A stretch of 64,000 nucleotides of DNA, taken from AP-15 sp963789025. GTDB taxonomy: Bacteria; Pseudomonadota; Alphaproteobacteria; ATCC43930; CGMCC-115725. Shown here piece after piece: positions 8,268-14,196 of this stretch (its first letter is position 1; each line of letters opens with the position of its first letter). The notes beneath the pieces are model-generated. The model saw nothing but the letters and a program-made list of their open reading frames with translations, had not been told where the DNA came from and ran no database searches. The translations under genes and the position numbers were made by a program. The stretch is from contig CAWBIT010000005.1 of NCBI GenBank assembly GCA_963789025.1, positions 496,001 to 560,000 on the forward strand, given 5' to 3'.

Positions 8268-8482
8268 CTAAAGAGCGGCACGGCAGGCCCGCTCCGTCTG
8301 TTCCGTCAGCCGCCGGGCTTCACGGTCGCCCTCCACGTCCAAGGCGCGCGCGACGACCAGAGCATCCGCTGGGTCGGCGCCTCGAGCTCGCGCTTGTTCC
8401 ACAGCGCCCGCGCGCCGTATTCGGCGAAGGCGCGGCGATAAACGCTCGCGAGGTCTCCCTGTTGTTGGGTCTCGATCGTCAT
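8268..8482 (-). pseudogene. Frameshifted small conserved gene
   Basis: From ATG 8482 the minus strand reads MTIETQQQGDLASVYRRAFA then EYGARALWNKRELEAPT. At about 8365-8372 the sensible frame switches to ADALVVARALDVEGDREARR and ends ERACRAAL before a TAG at 8268-8270. The span of 215 bases is not a multiple of three. The two halves together look like one small protein of about 70 residues; I recall similar short conserved hypothetical proteins in alphaproteobacteria, but no function. A sequencing error of one base cannot be excluded. Confidence 0.6.
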
Positions 8483-8739
8483 GTGCGTTGGAATAGCGCA
8501 GCAGGGCAATCTACATCTCGTAGGCCGCCGCTCGATTACAAATTTCGATTTTTGTCGCATAGCGGCGATTCGGGAAAATATTGGCCGCTGGGCGCGCCCG
8601 TCGGGTCAAGACTTCTCTCAAGCGTTTGACGCGTCGCCCGGCGGCGGCAGATGAACGGCGACCCCATCCCATCACGGAACTCCCTGGGGTCATTCAGCCG
8701 TCAAAATAACCTATGGCTGGGAGTGGAAATCCTTTTATC

Positions 8740-8769
8740 TTGACGTGCTGTCCAAGGCGACAATATAAG
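8740..8769 (+). promoter_or_regulatory. Sigma70-type promoter
   Basis: TTGACG (8740-8745) and TATAAG (8764-8769) are separated by 18 bases and sit in locally A/T-rich DNA. No open frame follows on this strand; instead a strong terminator hairpin starts about 37 bases downstream, so the promoter appears to drive a very short transcript. Confidence 0.55.
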
Positions 8770-8775
8770 AGCTTG

Positions 8776-8850
8776 TCGAGGCTGGGTCGCGGTCTCCGTG
8801 GCCTAGAAATGAAGCCCTAAGGCGTTCCGCTTTGGGGCTTTATTTCTTTT
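8776..8850 (+). ncRNA. Candidate small RNA of about 75 nt between promoter and terminator
   Basis: Predicted transcript from about 8776 to the terminator T-run at 8850. It has no useful ORF. Its 3' end is the hairpin described separately, and the body contains a GGCTGGGTCGCGGTCTCCGTGGCC segment able to self-pair weakly. It points at the 3' end of the helix-turn-helix gene (8853-9302, minus strand), so read-through would be antisense to that gene. This is inference from promoter and terminator only; a degenerate leader or attenuator is the alternative. Confidence 0.35.
8806..8850 (+). terminator. Rho-independent terminator hairpin
   Basis: GAAATGAAGCCCTAA (8806-8820) pairs with TTTGGGGCTTTATTTC (8831-8846) through a 14-15 bp stem with one or two G-T pairs, followed by TTTT. 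The opposite strand has A/T-rich flanks too, so it can also end the convergent minus-strand gene whose stop codon is at 8853-8855. Confidence 0.7.
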
Positions 8851-8852
8851 CA

Positions 8853-9302
8853 TTACGCAGCAAGTGAACTCCGCCTTCTCTTGAAGGCGTCAGGATTCTG
8901 TTCAGCCAAGACCTGTACAAGCGCCACCATCTTCGATAAATCATAGGAATTACTTGCCCTACCCCTGTTTTGATAAAATCTGGCGACGCGGGTGATGTAG
9001 CCTTTTTCTTCTAAACCATTCAACGCTCTCTGCACCTGACGCGGGCTCAGTCCTAAACGTTTTGCAATCGTGGCCTTGCTTGGAAATGGCAATCGATCTG
9101 CATGCCACCAGGCCGAGAGAATTTGGAACAGCGTCAGTAGCTCGGTCGGGGCAAGCCGGCTTTCTTTCGTGACGAACTGATTTATACTGAGAAGATGGTT
9201 TGGGAGCGATGTGAAGCCTGCGGATACAACGTCGCTTCCCCATTTCCGCGACATCGTACGGGCGTTGTCTTTGGCGTCGTTCTCAAGATTTTCGCCTAGC
9301 AT
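8853..9302 (-). CDS. Helix-turn-helix protein (HTH_36-like DNA-binding domain)
   Basis: A 149-residue protein starting at ATG 9302, which follows GGAGAGG by six bases; a longer frame to 9581 has no good start. The middle reads as a winged helix: TELLTLFQILSAWW, then PSKATIAKRLGLSPRQVQRA as the recognition helix-turn-helix, then LEEKGYITRVARF as the wing. The C-terminus is basic (FKRRRSSLAA). Such proteins occur as regulators or replication-type proteins on accessory elements. Palindromic sites directly upstream (9318-9400) suggest it controls its own promoter. Role is inferred, not shown. Confidence 0.75.
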   Translation of the reverse strand: MLGENLENDAKDNARTMSRKWGSDVVSAGFTSLPNHLLSINQFVTKESRLAPTELLTLFQILSAWWHADRLPFPSKATIAKRLGLSPRQVQRALNGLEEKGYITRVARFYQNRGRASNSYDLSKMVALVQVLAEQNPDAFKRRRSSLAA

Positions 9303-9317
9303 GTGTGGCCTCTCCAC

Positions 9318-9400
9318 AGAGACAAAACCGTCTCTATCCCTCCATGACGGATATGTCTCTACAGGATGAAGACACAAGGGTGCATATGATACATATGCAC
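9318..9400. promoter_or_regulatory. Operator-like palindromes upstream of the helix-turn-helix gene
   Basis: Two inverted repeats lie in the divergent region: AGAGAC-N6-GTCTCT (9318-9335), only 15 bases before the HTH start codon, and the perfect 21-base palindrome GTGCATATGATACATATGCAC (9380-9400). A further GTCTCT copy lies at about 9355-9360. These are the size and symmetry expected for dimeric HTH regulator binding. The closeness to the start codon suggests repression. Confidence 0.55.
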
Positions 9401-9555
9401 GATTAAGACGAAGAAGGCCGCGTCGCCGCGGCGCGGATTGCCTCTTGACGCCGACAGCATCAATCCCACCTTGATCCGTGGCGGGGGCCGCGACCCAGCC
9501 TCGACACCTGATCCCGGCCTCTCCGTCGTGTGTAAACCGATGTAGGGGTGTAACA

Positions 9556-9780
9556 ATGCGTAGATCAAAGAGTCCCGGCATCCGGCTCTATGAGCGGGAT
9601 GCTGCGGTCGTTAAGGGAATGCTGGCTCGCGGCGATCGTCAAAGCGATATCGCCGCATTTTTTAAGGTCAACAGCGGCAGGATTTGCGAGATCAACACCG
9701 GCCGCTCGTTTGTCGGGGTCACACCGGCGTTACCGGAGCAGCTCCCGCCACCCGGCCCCTACGAGCCTCAAACGCCCTGA
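9556..9780 (+). CDS. Small putative HTH-like protein of unknown function
   Basis: A 74-residue frame from ATG 9556, with GTAGGGGTG upstream as a weak Shine-Dalgarno. The text RLYERDAAVVKGMLARGDRQ then DIAAFFKVNSGRICEINTGR reads like a homeodomain-like helix-turn-helix (an invertase/resolvase-type helix pair), followed by a Pro-rich tail. I recall similar short proteins in Bradyrhizobium-like genomes. Function unknown. It may act with the divergent HTH gene or the MBL cassette that follows 68 bases later. Confidence 0.6.
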   Translation: MRRSKSPGIRLYERDAAVVKGMLARGDRQSDIAAFFKVNSGRICEINTGRSFVGVTPALPEQLPPPGPYEPQTP

Positions 9781-9848
9781 TCTTTTTGGCAGAGTGGCGG
9801 CACGCCCGCCACCTCCTGCCTATTCAAATCTCGCGGAGATCTACGCAG

Positions 9849-10910
9849 ATGAATTGCGAAATTGAGTTTCTCCCGGTCGGGGATGCATCCCGGCCCGGAG
9901 ATGCGATCGTCGTCCGCTATGGCGACACTTCGTCTTACGAGCTGATGATTGTCGACGGCGGAAATCTGGACTCTGGCAAAGAACTCGTCGCCCACATCAG
10001 GAGGCATTTCGGTAACAACGCGGTCATCTCGCATGTAGTGCTGACCCATGCCGACGCGGATCACGCGTCGGGCCTTCGAGTGGTACTAGCCGAGCTACCG
10101 GTCGTAAATCTATGGATGCACGCTCCATGGGCCTTCGCTGCCGCTGCGCGACCATATTTCTCGGATAAGCGTTGGACTGCCGAGGGATTGCAGGCGGCGA
10201 TCCGCAAGGAGTACGACGTGCTGAGCGAGCTAGTGCAGCTCAGTGCGGGCGCGCGGCAAATCGCGCTTCAATTGCCTTTTGCCGGGGCAAACATTGGCCC
10301 GTTCCGGGTGCTTTCCCCTCACGAGGAGGTTTATCCGGCTCTGCTGGCGCAATTCGATCGGACGCCTGACCCGGATCAGAAGGCGATCGAGGGGACAGGC
10401 TGGTGGATCGGAAAACAGCCGGGCGTCATTGCGCGCATGATTGAGAGAGCCAAGGCGAAAGTACAAACGTGGGTGACGGAATCGTGGGACAAGGAGCTGC
10501 TGAGGGACGGCGGCATAACAAGTGCGAGCAACGAAAGCAGCGTCGTGCTCTACGGCGATTTTGGTGTCGGTCGGCGCGTTCTGCTGACGGGAGACGCGGG
10601 CATCCGAGGACTGACATATGCCGCCTATGCTGCCGAGCACCTCGGCTTGCCGCTTCAGGATTTCATGTTTGTACAGATTCCGCACCACGGGAGCCGGCGC
10701 AATGTGGGGCCGACGATCCTCAATCAGATCATCGGCCCGATGAAGCCCGAGGGTAGTGCGACGCGATTCTCGGCGTTCGTCTCGGCGCCCAAAGACGACG
10801 ACACCCATCCGCGGAAGATGGTGCTCAACGCGTTTACGCGGCGCGGGGGAGCGGTGATTGCAACTCAGAGGAGCGTCGAAAGTGCATTGGGGCGGATTTC
10901 CGCCTCGTGA
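9849..10910 (+). CDS. MBL-fold metallohydrolase, ComEC-hydrolase type
   Basis: A 353-residue metallo-beta-lactamase-fold enzyme. The metal motif is THADADHASG (residues 66-75, the H-x-D-x-D-H pattern), followed by VLLTGDAG and VQIPHHGSRRN, which supply the later Asp and His ligands; this IPHHGS ending is typical of the ComEC/Rec2-like branch. The start at ATG 9849 gives the usual first strand (IEFLPVGDASRPGDAIVV). There is no membrane helix or export signal, so it should be cytoplasmic. Activity is probably phosphoesterase or nuclease-like but unproven. The next gene is a four-helix membrane protein and then a fragment of a second MBL gene, suggesting a multi-gene cassette. Confidence 0.85.
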   Translation: MNCEIEFLPVGDASRPGDAIVVRYGDTSSYELMIVDGGNLDSGKELVAHIRRHFGNNAVISHVVLTHADADHASGLRVVLAELPVVNLWMHAPWAFAAAARPYFSDKRWTAEGLQAAIRKEYDVLSELVQLSAGARQIALQLPFAGANIGPFRVLSPHEEVYPALLAQFDRTPDPDQKAIEGTGWWIGKQPGVIARMIERAKAKVQTWVTESWDKELLRDGGITSASNESSVVLYGDFGVGRRVLLTGDAGIRGLTYAAYAAEHLGLPLQDFMFVQIPHHGSRRNVGPTILNQIIGPMKPEGSATRFSAFVSAPKDDDTHPRKMVLNAFTRRGGAVIATQRSVESALGRISAS

Positions 10911-10996
10911 CGGTTATGAAACCGCCGACGTGTTGCCCTTCGCTCCGCGCGTAGAACAATACGATCTTTGACCGGGTGGTTAAAGTCCTCTCAGAC

Positions 10997-11761
10997 ATGG
11001 GCGGCTTGATCGATCGATATATTCTCGGAGCCCGTGTTGCTCCGATGGCGGTGGTAGCGTTCTCGCTATTCCTAGCGATTAGTGCGTGGATTCCTTTTGC
11101 CCAATGGCCGGTGAAGCTGATTGGCGGCAGCGCGTTTCTCGCGCTTGGCGCATTCGTGCTGGCTCAGCTTGCGCGGGATGCGGGCAAGGCGATTGAAGGG
11201 CCACTGTGGGCATCGTGGGGCGGCCCGCCGACGGTGCGGATGTTGCGTCATAGCGACTCCACTATCGCACCGGGCAGCAAGGCGCGGCTGCACCGTCATT
11301 TGATCGAGCTCGGGATCGTTGATTGGTTACCCTCCGAAGCTGAAGAACGAGGCGATCCCGCGCGTGCCGATGCTGCTTATCTGACTTGCGCCGACTGGCT
11401 GCGGCGTAAGGCGCTCGAACTGAAATCCAAAGCGCCGTTCGATATCGTGCATAGTGAAAATATCTGGTACGGCTTCCGACGCAATATTCTTGGAATAAAG
11501 CGTTATGGCCTCATCATTTGGGGCTTTGCCTTGATTGTTGCCGGTGCTGCCTTCTTCTTCAACCGTCAGCCCCTCATCGAATTTTTCGGGATTATCTTCG
11601 TCGGGGCCTATCTCATTTTCGCAGTCACTGAGGCCGCGATGAAGCGCGCTGCCGATGAATACTCCAAGCGCCTCCTCGATGCGGCCCAATCCCTCCCGAT
11701 CCCGACGAAGCCGGCCCGAACCGGTACCAGTCGGCCGCCGGGCAAACCAGCGAAGGCGTAA
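10997..11761 (+). CDS. Four-helix membrane protein of unknown function, partner of the MBL hydrolase
   Basis: About 254 residues from ATG 10997; an in-frame GTG at 10976 is possible and neither start has a strong Shine-Dalgarno. Two helix pairs (about 17-34 and 41-58; about 171-188 and 194-210) flank a cytosolic-looking domain of roughly 110 residues. That domain holds conserved-looking motifs WASWGGPPTVRMLRH (71-85) and ENIWYGFRRNILG (154-166). From memory this pattern marks an uncharacterised bacterial family; I know no assigned function. The gene lies 66-86 bases after the MBL gene and 21 bases before the MBL remnant. The 2+2 helix layout recalls predicted membrane effectors in conflict systems, but that is only inference. 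Confidence 0.75.
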   Translation: MGGLIDRYILGARVAPMAVVAFSLFLAISAWIPFAQWPVKLIGGSAFLALGAFVLAQLARDAGKAIEGPLWASWGGPPTVRMLRHSDSTIAPGSKARLHRHLIELGIVDWLPSEAEERGDPARADAAYLTCADWLRRKALELKSKAPFDIVHSENIWYGFRRNILGIKRYGLIIWGFALIVAGAAFFFNRQPLIEFFGIIFVGAYLIFAVTEAAMKRAADEYSKRLLDAAQSLPIPTKPARTGTSRPPGKPAKA

Positions 11762-11782
11762 TTCCCCCGTTCCGAGGCGACG

Positions 11783-12109
11783 ATGAGCATCGTTAAGTCC
11801 TTTTCTGTTGGGTACGGCGACACGTTTTATATTCGCCACAACACGGATAATTCCACTATCATTGATTGTTGTCTGACCGATGAGAACAAAGAAGAGATTG
11901 TCGCCGAGTTAAAACGTGAGGGCGATAGCAAGGGTGTGCGACGTTTTATTTCGACGCATCCGGATGAAGATCAAGATGTAGGTCGAGGCGATCACGCGTT
12001 TGTTTGCCATATCAGCAACGCTAAAATTGCCACAATGTTGTGTTTCATGTCGCTACGGAAGCGCCGATGGACGGCGCCCAGTGAGAAAACGAGATCGAGC
12101 GATGACTGA
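11783..12109 (+). pseudogene. Truncated second MBL-fold hydrolase (N-terminal part only)
   Basis: ATG 11783 follows CGAGGCGACG. The first 60 or so residues (MSIVKSFSVGYGDTFYIRHN ... GVRRFISTHPDED) are a good start of an MBL-fold hydrolase up to the metal motif, where HPDEDH-I-GL would be expected. Here the text reads HPDEDQDVGRGDHAF and then becomes unrelated until a stop at 12107-12109 that overlaps the next gene. The break is at about 11965-11975, so the rest of the gene has been lost and the product should be inactive. It is a different MBL type from the intact neighbour at 9849. Confidence 0.7.
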
Positions 12110-12626
12110 TATTTCGCTGCAGAAAACAGCAGAAACAGCAAAGCGACCCTGCGGGCGGCCGTTTCCGAAGGGACAGTCCGGCAATCCTGCCGGGCGGCCG
12201 CGTGGCTCCTCGAACCGGGCGACGCGGGCGGCCGAGATGTTGCTCGATGGCGAAGCCACGGCGCTGACCCGCAAGGCGGTCGAATTGGCGCTTGCCGGCG
12301 ATCAGGCGGCGTTGCGGCTCTGTCTCGACCGCACCGTTGCGCCGCGCCGCGAACGGGCGGTCGAGCTCGCTTTGCCGCCGATCCGCAGCGCAGACGACAT
12401 CTTGGCCGCGATAAAAGTGGTCAGCGGCGCGGTCGGGCGCGGCGCCATTACCCCCGGCGAGGGGTTCACGCTGTCTCAGATGATCGAAACCTTTCTGCGG
12501 GCGATCGAAGCGAGCGATTTCGAAGGCCGATTGCGGGAATTGGAGGAAGACCAGGTGGCACGCCGGGAAGAGACGGAGGCGCGCCGCTACAATTGGGCTG
12601 GGCGGTTTAACTCGTCCTCCCGCTGA
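12102..12626 (+). CDS. DUF5681 domain protein
   Basis: A 174-residue protein with the DUF5681 hallmark FPKGQSGNPAGRPRGSSNRA (about residues 20-39), then Ala/Leu-rich helices with ALRLCLDRTVAPRRERAVEL and a long helical C-terminus. The family is small, basic at its N-terminus and often found near phage or mobile-element genes in alphaproteobacteria; some relatives resemble terminase small subunits. No direct function is known. Start ATG 12102 is chosen because it brings the domain to the N-terminus. A second, degraded DUF5681 gene lies at 57336. Confidence 0.78.
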   Translation: MTDISLQKTAETAKRPCGRPFPKGQSGNPAGRPRGSSNRATRAAEMLLDGEATALTRKAVELALAGDQAALRLCLDRTVAPRRERAVELALPPIRSADDILAAIKVVSGAVGRGAITPGEGFTLSQMIETFLRAIEASDFEGRLRELEEDQVARREETEARRYNWAGRFNSSSR

Positions 12627-12669
12627 GACTAGTTCCTGCCTTCCGAAGAGTCGGAAGGAGCTGCGAGCG

Positions 12670-12885
12670 ATGATCGTTGAACAGATCTGGACCGCGAATT
12701 CCGGCCGCAATTTCAATTATCTGATCGCCTGCGGCGCATCCCCGACGCGCTGTCGCTGTCGATCACCGAGCGGCACCGCCGCGGCATCCCGGTGGAAAGC
12801 TATTGGGGCGGCAGTCGACCAACACCCGCGACCGCGCCACCGCGATGATGCCGCGGATGCTTTACGACCTCCTGCCCGCGACACG
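12670..12885 (+). pseudogene. Chimeric remnant: GloB-type hydrolase start fused to an amidohydrolase fragment
   Basis: After a good ribosome-binding site (GGAAGGAGC), ATG 12670 begins MIVEQIWTANSGRNFNYLIA, the typical N-terminus of a hydroxyacylglutathione hydrolase-like MBL protein. At about 12732 the sequence jumps to a diverged copy of the amidohydrolase 5' region: RRIPDALSLSITERHRRG corresponds to RRIPDVLSLSIEERRRRG at about 5592-5646. Similarity runs on (GGCAGTCGACCAACACCCGC and onward) to about 12878, with a one-base deletion near 12808. Neither part can be functional. Confidence 0.75.
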
Positions 12886-12993
12886 ACCGGACCCATCTGA
12901 TCGCAAATGTCGAGCTCATGGTTCACTCCCTTGTTCCGGTCCGACTTCGAAATGTTCTAAGATGGCCTGACAGGTTCGTATTGGGAGATGGTC

Positions 12994-13938
12994 ATGCCTG
13001 CGATCAAAGCCTTCGACCTCGCTTATGGGCGGCTGCGCTCGCCCGATCTCGACAAACAGGAGGAGTTCCTGACCGATTTCGGCATGGTCCGCGCCGACCG
13101 GACGAGGAGCGCCCTCTACATGCGTGGCACCGATGCACCGCATCACATCCATGTCACCGAACTGGGTGAGCCGCGCTATGTCGGAATAGCGGTCCACGCG
13201 GCGAACATGGAGGATCTCGAAAAGATCTCGCGGGTCGACGGCGCCTCGCCGATCGAAGACATGGACGAACCCGGCGGCGGCAAGCGCGTCCGCTTGACCG
13301 ATCCCGACGGATACCAAGTCGAAATCGTCTATGGCATGCAGATGCTCGACCCGATTCCGGTAAAGCGTCCCGCGGTCAATTCCGGCGAAAACAAATACCG
13401 CCGCAAGGGCGAATTGTTCCGGATCGAGCCGGGCCCGTCGCACATCAAGCGGTTCGGCCATTTCGTTATCATGAGCAAGAATTTCGACAAGACGCTCGGC
13501 TGGTACCGCGAGATGCTCGGCTTCCGCTGCTCCGACGAGTTCTATGCCGGGGAAAAGACGAATGTCGTCGGCTCGTTCAATCGGCTCGACCGCGGCGACG
13601 ACTATGTCGACCACCACGCCTTCTTCTGCATCCGCGGCGACAAGAGCGGCCTCAACCACCTGTCCTACGAGGCCGCCGACATCGACGATGTGATGGTCGG
13701 CAACGAGCAGCTGCAAAAGAAGGGCTACCAGCACATGTGGGGCATCGGCCGCCACCTGATCGGCAGCCAGTTGTTCGATTACTGGGCCGATCCGTGGGGC
13801 CGGGTGCACGAGCACTGGGCCGACACCGACGTGTTGAACGCCCAAACCCCACCCAATCTACTGGAGCGCGGCGAAGGCACCGGCGGGCCCTGGGGCCAGC
13901 CGATCCCGCAGATCTTCATGGGCCACGCCTCGCCCTGA
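12994..13938 (+). CDS. Extradiol ring-cleavage dioxygenase, type I (VOC superfamily)
   Basis: A 314-residue two-domain VOC protein of the 2,3-dihydroxybiphenyl/catechol 2,3-dioxygenase kind. The usual Fe(II) triad can be placed in the C-terminal domain: His156 (RFGHFVIM), His222 (GLNHLSYE) and Glu273 (VHEHWAD). His207 of YVDHHAF sits where a second-shell His is expected. Such enzymes open catechol-type rings next to the hydroxyl groups, consistent with aromatic breakdown together with the nearby amidohydrolase and hydrolases. ATG 12994 has GGGAG at a good distance; ATG 12988 overlaps that site. Confidence 0.88.
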   Translation: MPAIKAFDLAYGRLRSPDLDKQEEFLTDFGMVRADRTRSALYMRGTDAPHHIHVTELGEPRYVGIAVHAANMEDLEKISRVDGASPIEDMDEPGGGKRVRLTDPDGYQVEIVYGMQMLDPIPVKRPAVNSGENKYRRKGELFRIEPGPSHIKRFGHFVIMSKNFDKTLGWYREMLGFRCSDEFYAGEKTNVVGSFNRLDRGDDYVDHHAFFCIRGDKSGLNHLSYEAADIDDVMVGNEQLQKKGYQHMWGIGRHLIGSQLFDYWADPWGRVHEHWADTDVLNAQTPPNLLERGEGTGGPWGQPIPQIFMGHASP

Positions 13939-13968
13939 GTCACCTGGGAGGAGCCTGACAGAGGTGGC

Positions 13969-14101
13969 CCCTCTCCCGCACCGCGGGAGAGGGTGACGAG
14001 CGCAGCGAGGCGGGTGAGGGTGTCGCCGGACGTGGGGTCCCTCACCCTCCCAGCCCTGCGGGCTGGGTCCCTCCCTCTCCCGCATTGCGGGCGAGGGGCT
14101 C
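13969..14101. repeat. GC-rich palindromic repeat, CCCTCTCCC/GGGTGAGGG type
   Basis: Three linked hairpins: CCCTCTCCCGCACCGCGGGAGAGGG, a wide pair GGGTGAGGG...CCCTCACCC, and CCCAGCCCTGCGGGCTGGG, ending CTCTCCCGCATTGCGGGCGAGGGG. Three more copies of this class occur at 28646-28780, 33641-33777 and 40240-40354. All are intergenic. They may act as terminators or mRNA stabilisers. Confidence 0.8.
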
Positions 14102-14196
14102 ACCGACATGTGGTGAGCCACCCGGCGTCCGGCGCCGCTCGCCGTGCGAGATCTCGACGTGCCGGCGACTAACAAGAAGTTGGGCGCGAAGCTAAG

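Noticed and set aside
12045..12716. A 223-codon minus-strand frame
   Set aside because: It is antisense to the DUF5681 gene, whose hallmark motif is on the plus strand.
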